Source: Pseudomonas lutea (GTDB lineage Bacteria; Pseudomonadota; Gammaproteobacteria; Pseudomonadales; Pseudomonadaceae). Taken from it: DNA of 64,000 nt. The position numbers and the translations under genes were made by a program. The notes under the pieces are model-generated. The model did no database searches. It was given only the letters and a program-made list of their open reading frames with translations, and had not been told where the DNA came from. The DNA is taken from assembly GCF_000759445.1 (NCBI RefSeq), contig NZ_JRMB01000001.1, positions 1,860,001 to 1,924,000 of the forward strand, given 5' to 3'. This document shows, in pieces, positions 27,870 through 37,610 of this stretch. Position 1 is the stretch's first letter. Each line of letters begins with the position of its first letter.

Positions 27870-30023
27870 TCAATGAGCCTGCGCCGGCGCATCCACCGGA
27901 ACAATCGTATCCTCGCGGATCGACGCACCGAACTGCTGCATCATCTGCTGGATGAACGGATCGCCGTGGATCGCCGCCTCGGCCTGCTTCTGCCGATCGG
28001 CGCGCCGGCGGGCCGCCGCCTGAGCGGGGGTTTCCTGCTCGGGCTTGATCAGTTCGATACTCAGGTTGAGGGTGCGTTCATGGTATTGGTTCAGCGCATC
28101 ATTCAAACGGCGCTGCTGCGTGGAGTTGAATAAAGCACTGTGGGCCGGATCCAGGTGCAGCAGCCAATTGTCGCCTTCCACAGATATCAGCGTGCAGTTG
28201 GCGGCAATGCTGCCGGTCATGCCGGAGATGGGCAGCTTCGGGAACAGCTCAAGCCATTCCGCTGCAAGGCCGGTGGCAGGCATGGCGGCAGGAAGCAGCT
28301 CGGGCTCCTTCTCCACCGCTTCGACAGCCTCATGCGCCAGGTCATCCAGGTAGGCAAACGATGCCGGGTCGATGTCGATGTCCGGCTCGTAGTAATCGTC
28401 ATCGGGTGGCGGCTCGTCGTCGCGCTCCATGGGCGCGGGCACATAGGCCGTCGCATCGGGCACGTGCTCAATCCTCTGCGCCGTCACCGTTTCGGCAGCG
28501 GCCTGCAGTTGCTCCAGCGACTCAACCTCCGGCGCGTCCGGTACCGGACTCGCCGGGGTGGGCGCAGGCATGGGCGTGAGGTCAGGTTGCTCGGACACCG
28601 TGTCGAGCACTGGTTCGGGGATTTCCGCTACGGGATCGGCAGCTGGCTCTGCGACAGGCGCAGGTACAGGTTCAGCGACAGGCGGCTTTGCTTTGGGCTC
28701 GTTCCAGGGCAGGTCAAGTGCTTCCTCGGACGCAAGCGCAGGCACTGCGTGCGCCTCAGCCACTGCCGCTGCGGCAGGCGCGTGAACAACGGGCGCAGGA
28801 GCGGCGACAGGTGCTGGTGCTGGTGCTGGTGCTGGTGCTGGTAATGCGGACGCTGAACTCGCCACCGCTGTCCGGGAATCAACCGTGGCCGGGTTGATCC
28901 CCACTGACTTTAACGGCTGTGTCGGGGCGTTGTCGGCGTCCGCGGGACGGAACGCCAGCATGCGCAGCAGCACCATCTCAAAGCCGCCGCGCGGGTCGGG
29001 CGCCAGCGGCAAGTCCCGACGACCGATCAGGCCCATCTGGTAAAAGAACTGCACGTCTTCGGCGGGCAATGCCTGGGCCAGCGCCAACACGCGATCGCGG
29101 TCACCGTGGCCATTGTCGACCCCCTCGGGGAGCGCCTGAGCGATGGCAACCCGGTGCAGCACGTTCAAAATCTCGGACAGCACGCCGTTCCAGTCCGGGC
29201 CCTGCTCGGCCAGATGGCGCACCGCCTCGAGCAACGATCGGGCATCGCCCTCGATCAATGCAGCCAGTACGTCGAACACCTGGCCGTGGTCCAGCGTGCC
29301 GAGCATGGCACGTACGTCAGACGCGAGCACTTTGCCTTCACCGAACGCAATTGCCTGATCGGTCAGGCTCATCGCGTCACGCATCGAGCCATCGGCGGCG
29401 CGGCCCAGCAGCCACAGCGCGTCGTCCTCGAAAGGAATATTTTCGGCGCCAAGGACGTGGGTCAGGTGCTCGACCACACGTTCAGGTGTCATGTTTTTCA
29501 GGGAGAACTGCAGGCAGCGCGACAGGATGGTCGCCGGCAGCTTCTGCGGATCGGTCGTCGCCAGGATGAACTTGACGTAGGGCGGCGGCTCTTCGAGGGT
29601 TTTCAGCAACGCGTTGAACGAGTGGCTGGAGAGCATGTGGACTTCGTCGATCAGGTAGACCTTGAAGCGGCCACGACTCGGGGCGTACTGCACGTTGTCG
29701 AGCAGCTCGCGGGTGTCTTCGACTTTGGTACGGCTGGCGGCGTCGATCTCGATCAGGTCGACGAAGCGGCCTTCGTCAATTTCGCGGCAGACCGAGCATT
29801 CTCCGCACGGCGTTGATGTGATACCGGTTTCGCAGTTCAGGCACTTGGCAATAATGCGCGCGATGGTGGTCTTGCCAACACCCCGGGTGCCCGTGAACAA
29901 ATAGGCGTGGTGCAGGCGCTGGCTGTCGAGCGCGTTGATCAGGGCCTTGAGCACATGGGTCTGGCCGACCATTTCGCGGAACGAGCGCGGACGCCATTTA
30001 CGTGCAAGAACCTGATAACTCAT
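27870..30023 (-). CDS. dnaX: DNA polymerase III subunits tau/gamma
   Basis: 717 residues from the ATG at 30023 (MSYQVLARKWRPRSF); the open frame extends upstream to 30410 but that part is not DnaX. Walker A GTRGVGKTT near 44-52, a zinc-binding C-x8-C-x2-C cluster (about 64-79), DEVHMLS and an SRC arginine finger give the AAA+ clamp-loader ATPase. Residues about 385-500 are a low-complexity Ala/Pro/Val/Glu linker; the last 200 residues are the tau-specific part that contacts the replicative helicase and the alpha subunit. I saw no obvious slippery heptamer for a gamma frameshift. Confidence 0.96.
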   Translation of the reverse strand: MSYQVLARKWRPRSFREMVGQTHVLKALINALDSQRLHHAYLFTGTRGVGKTTIARIIAKCLNCETGITSTPCGECSVCREIDEGRFVDLIEIDAASRTKVEDTRELLDNVQYAPSRGRFKVYLIDEVHMLSSHSFNALLKTLEEPPPYVKFILATTDPQKLPATILSRCLQFSLKNMTPERVVEHLTHVLGAENIPFEDDALWLLGRAADGSMRDAMSLTDQAIAFGEGKVLASDVRAMLGTLDHGQVFDVLAALIEGDARSLLEAVRHLAEQGPDWNGVLSEILNVLHRVAIAQALPEGVDNGHGDRDRVLALAQALPAEDVQFFYQMGLIGRRDLPLAPDPRGGFEMVLLRMLAFRPADADNAPTQPLKSVGINPATVDSRTAVASSASALPAPAPAPAPAPVAAPAPVVHAPAAAAVAEAHAVPALASEEALDLPWNEPKAKPPVAEPVPAPVAEPAADPVAEIPEPVLDTVSEQPDLTPMPAPTPASPVPDAPEVESLEQLQAAAETVTAQRIEHVPDATAYVPAPMERDDEPPPDDDYYEPDIDIDPASFAYLDDLAHEAVEAVEKEPELLPAAMPATGLAAEWLELFPKLPISGMTGSIAANCTLISVEGDNWLLHLDPAHSALFNSTQQRRLNDALNQYHERTLNLSIELIKPEQETPAQAAARRRADRQKQAEAAIHGDPFIQQMMQQFGASIREDTIVPVDAPAQAH
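28811..28842. repeat. GTGCTG hexanucleotide repeat in dnaX linker
   Basis: Five uninterrupted copies of GTGCTG, encoding an (Ala-Pro)n run in the DnaX linker. Gain or loss of a unit keeps frame. Confidence 0.9.
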
Positions 30024-30255
30024 TGAAAACCGTCGACTGGGTTGCGGAAGACCGCCAATGCTAGCGGAGCAGGGGCAAAATTGCATCTGGTGTCCGCTGC
30101 TTATCGCTTTATTATGGCGGCCGGGCTCCCGCAGGGCGGCTGCGCAAGACAGCTCGAACGATGATTCTCCCACCCAGCGCCTCACGCCGGCTCCGCACAG
30201 GAATCGCGCGGAGCGGTGGGCCGGAGGCGTCGCACTGTTACTTCGAGGGATCCGG

Positions 30256-31017
30256 ATGCGCAAATGGATGATGTGTGCGGTGGGGCTGCTCAGTGCTTCG
30301 GCGGCGGCCGATGGCCCGCCTCTTCGCTTTGCGGTGGCCGACAGCTGGTCAATGCCGCTCATGCAAGTCGGTCCCGGAGGCCCCGAAACCGGAATCCTGT
30401 TCGACATCATGGAAAGCCTGGCCAGGCAGATCGGCCAGACGGCTGAGTACCGTGTCTATCCACGACTGCGCGTGCAGGCGGCTACCGAACGTGGCGAAGT
30501 CGACGTGCGCTGTTATGCCGCCCAGTCCTGGTTGCCGGACATGTCCGGCGACTACACCTGGAGCCTGCCCCTGCTCACCCAGTACAACGTGCTGGTCGGC
30601 AGTGCTTATGACACCGCGCCCTTTCATCTGAGCGCCATTCTTGGGGATCACATCGGCACCGTGCTGGGCTATGCCTATCCGGTGCTCGACCCGTTGTTCG
30701 CCACGGGTGATCTGATCCGCGAAGACGCCAGGCTGCAGGAACAGGTGCTGCCCAAGCTGTCGGCCCACCGCTACCGCTATGCCGTAGATACCCAGTGGTC
30801 GCTGGACTGGTACAACCGCGACCGCAAGGCCGATGAAAAACTCAAGCCGGTCTGGGTCATCGACGAGCAGCCAGTGGGCTGCGTGACTCGCAATGACCCC
30901 AGTGTGCCGTCCCAACGAATCATGCGCACCCTGCTACGGATGAAGATGTCCGGCGAAATCGAACGGATTGTCGAGCGGTATCAAGTGCATTCGGGTAACG
31001 CGACTGATGGACATTAA
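30256..31017 (+). CDS. Periplasmic solute-binding-like protein (SBP_bac_3 type)
   Basis: 253 residues from the ATG at 30256 (MRKWMMCAVGLLSASAAAD), after GAGGGATCCGG. Residues 1-18 are a signal peptide. The mature part reads as a family 3 extracellular solute-binding domain (ILFDIMESLARQIGQ, GEVDVRCYAAQSWLPD, a hinge, then a C-terminal helix that packs back). There are no ABC transporter genes beside it and no lipobox. Such orphans in pseudomonads may sense or scavenge amino acids; the ligand cannot be named. The promoter must lie in the short divergent gap with dnaX. Confidence 0.85.
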   Translation: MRKWMMCAVGLLSASAAADGPPLRFAVADSWSMPLMQVGPGGPETGILFDIMESLARQIGQTAEYRVYPRLRVQAATERGEVDVRCYAAQSWLPDMSGDYTWSLPLLTQYNVLVGSAYDTAPFHLSAILGDHIGTVLGYAYPVLDPLFATGDLIREDARLQEQVLPKLSAHRYRYAVDTQWSLDWYNRDRKADEKLKPVWVIDEQPVGCVTRNDPSVPSQRIMRTLLRMKMSGEIERIVERYQVHSGNATDGH

Positions 31018-31072
31018 GGCCGCGCCGCATTTTCCATTAGGGGACTGCCGATAAATGTGGGATTGCCGACAA

Positions 31073-31099
31073 GTGTGGGACCGGCTTTAGCCGGGAAGG
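31073..31099. repeat. Single REP-like element
   Basis: GTGGGACCGGCTTTAGCCGG-type core, the same class as the 43-bp array at the left edge of the window. Confidence 0.75.
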
Positions 31100-31215
31100 C
31101 GGCGTGGAGCTTAGCGCGATATTCAAGCGGCGCATTGCTGTAGCAATTCCGTCATCTTCCCTCGCTAGGCTCCTTCGACACATGTTGTAACAAGTCGACG
31201 AGCGAGCGCCCTGCC

Positions 31216-32919
31216 ATGACCCAGAAACCGGAAGATCCCGCCCAAGCAGCAGCCAATCAGACGCCCGTCAACGGCAGTCGCCGGCGGTTCCTCGGGGGCG
31301 TTGCAGTGCTCGGCGCAGGTGCGACCCTGAGCGGGGTCGTCGGCGCCGCCGAGACCGTCGACGGCAAGCCTGCCGCAGGCACGGTACTGAGCGGCGCGGC
31401 GCTGGACAAAGCGCTGCAGGACAACATCAAAACCATTGTCGTCATCTACGGTGAGAACCGCAGTTTCAATAACCTGTTCGCCAATTTCCCCGGCGTTGAC
31501 CACCCGCTCTCGGCGGTCAAGCCGCAGGAATACCGCCAGCGCGATCGCGACGGCAAGCTGCTCGAAACGCTGCCGCCATGCTGGGGCGGCGTGTGCCAGG
31601 TCGGACCGCAAAGCGTCGACGGCGTGACCTATGCAACGGGCGTGCAGTACCAGGAAAACCTGCCCAACGCACCCTTCCCGCTCAAAGGCCCGAGCGGCGA
31701 GGACCTGCCCTTGAGCATCGTCACCCGCGACCTGTGGCACGTGTTCTATCAGAACCAGATGCAAATCAACGGCGGCAAAAATGACGCCTTTGTTGCGTGG
31801 GCGGATTCGGGCGGCCTGACCATGGGTCATTACGCGCAGAGCCAATATTCCCTGCGCCTGTGGGACGTGGCCAGGGAGTTCGTGCTCTGCGACAACTTCT
31901 TCCAGGGCGCTTTCGGCGGCTCGTTTTTGAACCACCAGTACCTCATCGCCGCCAGAGCACCCTTCTACCCGGACGCGGCGAACTCCCCGGCGAAGTCGCA
32001 AATTGCCGTGCTGGAAAGCAGCGACCCTCTGGACTACCGACTCAAACCGCTGGAAAAATCCCCTGCCAGCGCCATGACCGGCCCGCCGCAATTCGGGCCC
32101 AGCGCGCTGACGCCCGACGGGTTCGGTGTCAACACCATGGCCCCGCCCTACTGGCCGACCTGGCTGCGTGACAAGGACAAGCCCGATTATTCTCAGCCCG
32201 GGCTGGCCAACGTGCTGGTGCCCCAGACCCACGAGCATATCGGCGACAAGCTCTCCAAGAAGGACATCGACTGGGCCTGGTATGCCGGCGCCTGGCAGGT
32301 CACGCTGGACGAGTACAAGGACTCCACGGGCATTCCCAAGATCCCGAATTTTCAGTATCACCATCAGCCGTTCAACTACTTCAAACAGCAAGGCCCGGAC
32401 AACCCGACCGAACGCCGCAAGCGCCTGCGCGATGCCGGACTGGGTGACGAATCGTCAACCAACAAATTCCTCGCGGATGCCGAGGCCGGCAAACTCCCTG
32501 CAGTGACCTTCTACAAACCCCAGGGCAACCTCAACATGCACGCCGGGTACGCCGACGTCGCAGCGGGTGATCGCCACATTGATCGCGTCATCAAGGTGCT
32601 GCGTAACAGCCCGCAGTGGGAGAACATGGTGATTGTCGTGACCGTCGATGAGAACGGCGGCTGGTGGGATCACGTGGCGCCGCCCAAGGGCGACCGCTGG
32701 GGCCCGGGCACGCGGGTGCCGGCCATCGTCATCTCGCCGTTTGCGCGCAAAGGCACGGTCGACCACACGACTTACGACACCGCCTCGATTCTGCGCCTGA
32801 TCACCCGCGTGCACGGCCTGGAAAAACTCAATGGCCTGACCGAACGGGACACCGCAATGGCGGCGCGCGGGCAGGCGCCGATGGGTGATTTGAGCAGTAC
32901 GTTACAGTTTTCGGCCTAG
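31216..32919 (+). CDS. Tat-exported phosphoesterase (acid phosphatase AcpA / phospholipase C family)
   Basis: 567 residues. The N-terminus has a Tat signal, SRRRFLGG at 21-28, followed by a hydrophobic stretch to about 50. The catalytic domain is of the phosphoesterase family PF04185: [10 protein letters not shown] near 77-86 (metal and nucleophile region) and [10 protein letters not shown] near 478-487. Family members act as acid phosphatases or phospholipases C in the periplasm or outside the cell. The substrate is not evident. The last about 20 codons are copied twice in the downstream repeat array. Confidence 0.9.
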   Translation: MTQKPEDPAQAAANQTPVNGSRRRFLGGVAVLGAGATLSGVVGAAETVDGKPAAGTVLSGAALDKALQDNIKTIVVIYGENRSFNNLFANFPGVDHPLSAVKPQEYRQRDRDGKLLETLPPCWGGVCQVGPQSVDGVTYATGVQYQENLPNAPFPLKGPSGEDLPLSIVTRDLWHVFYQNQMQINGGKNDAFVAWADSGGLTMGHYAQSQYSLRLWDVAREFVLCDNFFQGAFGGSFLNHQYLIAARAPFYPDAANSPAKSQIAVLESSDPLDYRLKPLEKSPASAMTGPPQFGPSALTPDGFGVNTMAPPYWPTWLRDKDKPDYSQPGLANVLVPQTHEHIGDKLSKKDIDWAWYAGAWQVTLDEYKDSTGIPKIPNFQYHHQPFNYFKQQGPDNPTERRKRLRDAGLGDESSTNKFLADAEAGKLPAVTFYKPQGNLNMHAGYADVAAGDRHIDRVIKVLRNSPQWENMVIVVTVDENGGWWDHVAPPKGDRWGPGTRVPAIVISPFARKGTVDHTTYDTASILRLITRVHGLEKLNGLTERDTAMAARGQAPMGDLSSTLQFSA

Positions 32920-33690
32920 CAAATGCCCTGCTGTTGCTGGCCAATCTGAAATGACAAAGCAACACCTGTAGGGAGCCGGCTTGCTGGCGAATGCGGTAGG
33001 TCACAACCGACGGTGTCGACTGACGGAACGGGTTCGCCAGCAAGCCGGCTCCAAAATTCAGGGCGTGATCATGGGTTGCGCCACGCCCACCGCTGCGCTC
33101 GTTCGGCAAGCAGACAGACACACACTCAACCAAGCCACCGCGATGGCGGCGCGCGGGCAGGCGCCGATGGGTGATTTGAGTAATACGTTACAGTTTTCGG
33201 CGTAGCAAGTGCCCTGCTGTTGCTGGCCAATCTGAAATGACAAAGCAACACCTGTAGGAGCCGGCTTGCTGGCGAATGCGGTGGGTCAAAACCGACGGTG
33301 TCGACTGACGGAACGGGTTCGCCAGCAAGCCGGCTCCTACCGATTCAGGGCGTGATCACAAGTTGCGTGACGCCCACCGCTGCGCTCGTTCGGCAGACAG
33401 CGGGTCAACCCGGACACCGCCATGGCGGCGCGCGGGCAGGCGCCGATGGGTGATTTGAGTAATACGTTACAGTTTTCGGCGTAGCAAGTGCCCTGCTGTT
33501 GCTGGCCAATCTGAAATGGCCATGCAACACCTGTAGGAGCCGGCTTGCTGGCGAATGCGGTGGGTCAAAACCGATGGTGTCGACTGACGAAACGGGTTCG
33601 CCAGCAAGCCGGCTCCTACCGATTCAGGGCGTGATCATGGGTTGCGTGACGCCCACCGCTGCGCTCGTTCGGCAGGCAGAGGGTCAAGCC
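32857..33690. repeat. Tandem triplication of about 280 bp covering two convergent gene ends and a REP doublet
   Basis: Unit starts at about 32857, 33143 and 33422 (periods 286 and 279). Each unit holds the last about 20 codons of the phosphoesterase gene (GDLSxTLQFSA and stop), a REP doublet (arms at 32973-33053, 33252-33339, 33531-33618) and the last about 25 codons of the MFS gene in reverse. The third copy runs into the real MFS gene. Junctions join MFS-end to phosphatase-end sequence. No intact gene lies in 32920-33615. Confidence 0.88.
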
Positions 33691-34836
33691 GGCCAGCAGC
33701 GCAGCGACAGCTGCGATCACCGCATACACCGCCACAAACGAGCCGCTCATGCTCGCCAGCACACCCGCGCAATAATTGCCGAGCATGCCGCCGACGCCTT
33801 GCATGATGTTGGCGATGCCGAAAATGGTCACCGCCAGCGCTGCACTGGCCGCCATCTTCGACACATAGGCCGGGATCAATCCAAAGATCGGATAGAACGC
33901 CAGCGCGAATACGACCCCCGCCACCAACGGCCAGTAGCCGCTCGGCGCGACGACCAGAATCGCCGCTGCCGACGCGACGCAGGCGTACACCAGCAGCATT
34001 GCCGCGCGCAGCCCGATCCGGTCCGACAACGCACCCAGCGCAAGGCCGCTGAACATGCCGACGAAGCCGATGCCGGCCCATATCTGCGCGGTGTAGTCGA
34101 CGCCGAAACCCAGCTCCGTGCGCAAGTAGGAAGAGAGATAGTTCTGAAACGGAAAGGTCGAGAAACCAATCAGAAAATTCATCGACCAGACCTTGTAGAC
34201 CCAGCCCTGCAGGGCCTCACGCAGCACACTCCTCCCAGGCCTGGGAGTGCCGGCGTGGTCGCGCTCGCAGGCAAACAACCGGGCACGCTTGAACACAAGA
34301 AACACGCCCGCAGCCAGCACAACGGTGAGTATTGCGACGATCCACCACACCGTGCGCCACTCGCCTTGTGGCGCGTAAAGGGGCACGAGCAGGCTGTTGA
34401 TAAACACCCCGTAACTGGTGCCGCTCGACACCAGCCCCATCGCCATGCCCCGGTACTGGTAGGGCACGGCGCGGGAGATGACATCGACCATCGGCACGAA
34501 CACCGTCGCTGCCGTGCCAGCCAGCACGGTCAGCAGCACGCCGATCAGCACAATGTTCTGGGCCAGTGGCATCAGCAGCAAAGCCAATGCGCACACCGCC
34601 CCGGAAGCGAAGATCACCCAACCGCCGCCCACGCGGGGCGTGAGCCAGGCCGCCAGCAACGCGCTGGCAAGGAAGCCCGCCTGCCCCGCTGCGGTAATGG
34701 TTCCGACGTAAGCGATGTCGAAACCCAGACTGGCGCGCATGTCCGGCACCAGCTGAGCGAAAAGATAGATACCGAACCCGTAGGTAGCGGCCACCAGCCC
34801 CGTCAGCAGCAACACAATCAGTCCATTGACACGCAT
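33616..34836 (-). CDS. MFS transporter
   Basis: About 406 residues, twelve membrane helices. The ATG at 34836 has AGG nine bases upstream; an ATG two codons earlier (34842) is nearly as likely. The A-motif-like loop GALSDRIGLRAAM (about 265-277) between two helices confirms the major facilitator fold. It resembles the YbfB/CynX-like group of small-molecule exporters or organic anion carriers. Substrate unknown. Its 3' end converges with the phosphoesterase gene and is part of the local triplication. Confidence 0.87.
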   Translation of the reverse strand: MRVNGLIVLLLTGLVAATYGFGIYLFAQLVPDMRASLGFDIAYVGTITAAGQAGFLASALLAAWLTPRVGGGWVIFASGAVCALALLLMPLAQNIVLIGVLLTVLAGTAATVFVPMVDVISRAVPYQYRGMAMGLVSSGTSYGVFINSLLVPLYAPQGEWRTVWWIVAILTVVLAAGVFLVFKRARLFACERDHAGTPRPGRSVLREALQGWVYKVWSMNFLIGFSTFPFQNYLSSYLRTELGFGVDYTAQIWAGIGFVGMFSGLALGALSDRIGLRAAMLLVYACVASAAAILVVAPSGYWPLVAGVVFALAFYPIFGLIPAYVSKMAASAALAVTIFGIANIMQGVGGMLGNYCAGVLASMSGSFVAVYAVIAAVAALLAGLTLCLPNERSGGRHATHDHALNR

Positions 34837-34933
34837 TGCCATCGTCCTCAGCGCAAACCGCCACGCAAGCCGCGGCGGACTGAGTCAGACCATCAACTCG
34901 ACTCAACCAACAGGCTAGCGCAAATGCGGGAAA

Positions 34934-35314
34934 TTACTGGCAGGGGAATGCGTTTTTCAGCGCGGAGACGACCAATACCGACTCGTTCAGGTGCAGGCTT
35001 TCGGGATGCGCCTGCAGCGACTGCACCACGATGCGCATGGACTGAATCATCGGAATGCCGCCTTCCGGCACGCACACCAGCCGCGGCAGCCCGCCCGCTT
35101 CATGGAACAGATCCAGCGTGTCCATCGTCGCCTGGAGCACCCCGACGCAGTGACCCACGCCGACGCTGTTGCGGCTAACGCCGCCGCTCATGCTGTTAAT
35201 GCCGTCCTGGCATTCCTCAAGCAGTTGATTGCCGTCCGCCCGCGCCCCTGCGCTCAAGCACAGCGCAAAAAAGGCAGACACCACGACAATGGGTCTGCCC
35301 ACGAGCGAGCTCAT
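34934..35314 (-). CDS. Rap1a/Tai-like small secreted protein
   Basis: 126 residues from the ATG at 35314, which overlaps the coaA stop (TGATGA); an ATG four codons upstream lies inside coaA. Signal peptide to about residue 27 (ending SAGARA). The mature domain has four conserved Cys (EEC, GHC, LVC, FPC at the end) and the pattern C-x-P-x-G ... V-V-x-x-L-x-x-H-P-E-x-L-x-x-x-E, which I recognise as the Rap1a/Tai immunity fold of type VI secretion amidase effectors. No effector gene is adjacent. It could be an orphan immunity protein or a housekeeping relative. A second member lies at 38467-38835. Confidence 0.75.
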   Translation of the reverse strand: MSSLVGRPIVVVSAFFALCLSAGARADGNQLLEECQDGINSMSGGVSRNSVGVGHCVGVLQATMDTLDLFHEAGGLPRLVCVPEGGIPMIQSMRIVVQSLQAHPESLHLNESVLVVSALKNAFPCQ

Positions 35315-36240
35315 CAGCGCAGCCACAGTTCCTTCACCGAATGATCCGACGCCTTGCGCACGACAAGGCTGGCGCGCTCGCGGGTCGGCAGGATGTTCTC
35401 CAGCAGGTTGGGACGGTTGATGTCGCGCCAGATCTTGCGCGCGGCGTCGGGGGACTTTTCCGGGGGCAAGTCCGCCAACTCGCGGAAGTAGGCGCCGCGT
35501 GCGCGAAAGGCCGTGCGCTGCAGCATCAGGAAACGCTCGACGTACCAGCGCTCAATGTCGCTCTCGGCGGCATCCAGGTAGATCGAGAAATCAAAGAAGT
35601 CCGACACGATGCTGCCCGGCTTCTGGCCATCGTTGCCCGCGGTCTGCAGAACATTGAGCCCTTCGAAAATCAGGATGTCCGGCTGGCTGACCTTGAGGAA
35701 CTGGTCGGGCACGATGTCGTAACTGATGTGGGAATACACCGGCGCGCTGATCTCCGGCGTGCCCGCCTTGAGGTCCGAGAGAAACTTGACCATGCGCTTG
35801 CGATCGTAGCTTTCCGGAAAGCCCTTGCGGTGCATGATGCCGTCGGCCACAAGCCGGGCGTTAGGGTGCAGAAAACCGTCGGTGGTGACCAGATCGACCC
35901 GTGGATGGTCCGGCCAGCGCGCCATCAAGGCCTGCAGCACCCGGGCAAACGTGCTCTTGCCCACTGCGACGCTGCCGGCCACCGCCACTACATACGTCTG
36001 ACGTTTGGCGGGCCGTCCCAGAAAGGTGTCTTTGATGCTGTCCAGATTGCGCGCCGCGCTGACGTGCAGATTGATCAGGCGCGACAACGGCAGGTAAATG
36101 TTGGCGACATCCTCAAGGGAAATGTCTTCGTTCACGCCCCGCAATGCCGCCAGATCTTCCTCCGACAACGTCAATGGCGTACTGGCACGCAGCCCCGCCC
36201 ACTCCGCGCTGCTCATTACCAGATAGTCATCAGGTGCCAT
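35314..36240 (-). CDS. coaA: Type I pantothenate kinase
   Basis: 308 residues. P-loop GSVAVGKST near 90-98, DGFLHPN near 122 and [11 protein letters not shown] near 142-152 are CoaA marks; the C-terminal FILP-like [13 protein letters not shown] closes the family signature. It phosphorylates pantothenate in the first step of coenzyme A synthesis and is normally feedback-inhibited by CoA. Note that many pseudomonads use the unrelated type III enzyme (CoaX), so having CoaA here is worth noting. Start at 36240; ATG 24 bases in is an alternative. Last base overlaps the Rap1a-like gene. Confidence 0.94.
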   Translation of the reverse strand: MAPDDYLVMSSAEWAGLRASTPLTLSEEDLAALRGVNEDISLEDVANIYLPLSRLINLHVSAARNLDSIKDTFLGRPAKRQTYVVAVAGSVAVGKSTFARVLQALMARWPDHPRVDLVTTDGFLHPNARLVADGIMHRKGFPESYDRKRMVKFLSDLKAGTPEISAPVYSHISYDIVPDQFLKVSQPDILIFEGLNVLQTAGNDGQKPGSIVSDFFDFSIYLDAAESDIERWYVERFLMLQRTAFRARGAYFRELADLPPEKSPDAARKIWRDINRPNLLENILPTRERASLVVRKASDHSVKELWLR

Positions 36241-36535
36241 CTATTGCGTTCCAGTCAGGTGTCCGTATCGACATGGTGCGAAGACTATCGTATTGATTCG
36301 AAACGAGGGCAGATTTATTTGGGCTTTGGTGGCGTGAGCGCCTGAAGACGTGCGGGAATGGGCTGGAGGACGCAGACGGATCGCGCGGCGGCGATTTCCA
36401 GACGAAATCGATGAGGCCGCGAGACGGGATGCTCGTGATGCATGCATGAAATCGTTGGGGTATTGGTACAGGGGGCTGATCGACATCCAATGAATGGAAG
36501 GATCACATCACGTCGTTGCGACGAGAATCCGTTAT

Positions 36536-36610
36536 GGAGGCAACCCCACCAGCCACACCCCGGCACACAATGTTCCCGCTGTGGCTGCTGCCTTCCGGCT
36601 CTGACCAGGT
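36536..36610. repeat. Left attachment-site copy of the ffs 3' part (attL)
   Basis: 75 bases identical to 42258-42332, covering the SRP RNA tetraloop domain and the 3' strand of its stem. Confidence 0.88.
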
Positions 36611-36656
36611 GGCATGCAAGCATGCTTGGTAATCGTTGCGGCCTTATGGGGTAAGG
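36536..36656 (-). pseudogene. Second, rearranged 4.5S RNA-like sequence
   Basis: Beyond the 75-bp identical block, the left copy keeps weaker similarity to the 5' half of ffs (GGTAATCGTTGCGG at 36628-36641 and ATGGGGT at 36646-36652). Between them sits an extra GGCATGCAAGCATGCTT stretch with a palindrome-like GCATGC pair. The ACCCCA/TGGGGT end pairing would still be possible. No promoter like that of the intact gene is visible. It is best read as a recombined, silent copy, but a second SRP RNA cannot be excluded. Confidence 0.5.
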
Positions 36657-36771
36657 GTTTCAGGCTAGTGAGGTAGCCCTGCATCTACCGTGCGGAGATG
36701 TAGCACGTCGGTCAAGTCTCTGAGGTGTAGCCAGCATTGTCACACTTAGCTGTCACACATCGGTGTCACAC

Positions 36772-37610
36772 ATGGCCTATCTGATCCATCGCGGAGCCTT
36801 CTACTACCTGAACTTACGGCTCCCCAAGCACCTTTTCCCTAGCTGTCACACCTTGCGATTGAGCCTCAACGTGAGTGCACGCCAAACAGCAACCTTTCTT
36901 GCCACTTCACTTGCACAGTGTGTCCATGAACACCTAGCGGAACACCCGCTTACAGACGTCGTAACGTTGACCCGCATGTGCAAAGGGTGGAGGGACGCCT
37001 CGCCTACCAGAATGCATCGTTCGACCCCGTCTGTGATTAGCTCATTCCCAAACCAAAATGCTCATGGTACGACACTTGAATCATTGATCAAGACGTATCT
37101 CGAAGAGGGGAAGCGTGGTGAGACATGGCGCCAAGTGAGCACCATCGAGGTGGAAAGAGCGCTGCGAGACATGACTGAGTTGGTGGGCGACATGCCAATT
37201 CAGGCATTCGATGTACAACAGGCAAGATTGTTGAAAGATAGGCTCTCCCGCTGTCCCCAGTATTCGCCCTGTTACCCCAGTTCAAAGAAAAGTCGTTGCT
37301 GAAGGTGGTCGAGTCCGGCGCCAGCTACAGGGCCATTACTGCTGTGACAGTGAATAACCGACTGCGGAAGATGACCGCCTTCATGAACTGGTGTAAATCG
37401 AACGGATACATAACCGAAAATCCGTTGGCTGGCCTCAAGGCGATGACAGCAGGTTCAGCGAAGGAAGCGCGACTATCCTTGGACCGTATCGACCTAACCG
37501 CCCTGCTCGACCTAGAAGCTTTACATACCGAATCCACCAATCACCCGTGGCGTTACTGGTTGCCTCTGCTCCGGCGAGCTACAGGGGCACGACTCGAAGA
37601 GAGCGGTACG
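36772..37610 (+). pseudogene. Tyrosine recombinase (integrase) remnant, frameshifted and truncated
   Basis: From ATG 36772 (MAYLIHRGAFYYLNLRLPK) the first frame runs to about 37260, then the reading shifts to another frame (VFALLPQFKEKSLLKVV) that continues in the same protein. The first part is the DUF6538-like N-terminal arm and a core-binding domain; the second has TVNNRLRKMTAFMNWC, typical of phage integrase core-binding domains, and reaches the first catalytic Arg in TGARLEE. The chain then jumps into an unrelated serine recombinase. The catalytic His, second Arg and Tyr are missing, so it cannot recombine. It likely inserted this element in ffs. Confidence 0.8.

Noticed and set aside
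28140-28844. 234-residue plus-strand frame opposite dnaX
   Set aside because: Antisense shadow of the Ala/Pro linker; ends in a (Cys-Trp)n run from the hexanucleotide repeat.
27870-30023. Programmed frameshift for a gamma subunit in dnaX
   Set aside because: No A-rich slippery heptamer followed by a stem was seen around the end of the ATPase domain.
32857-33690. CRISPR array
   Set aside because: The unit is about 280 bp with REP arms and gene ends, repeats three times, and has no short repeat with unique spacers; there is no cas gene.
33499-35178. 559-residue open frame antisense to the MFS gene
   Set aside because: Extremely rich in Arg, His and Gln, no domain; the MFS protein on the minus strand has twelve helices and a clear family motif.
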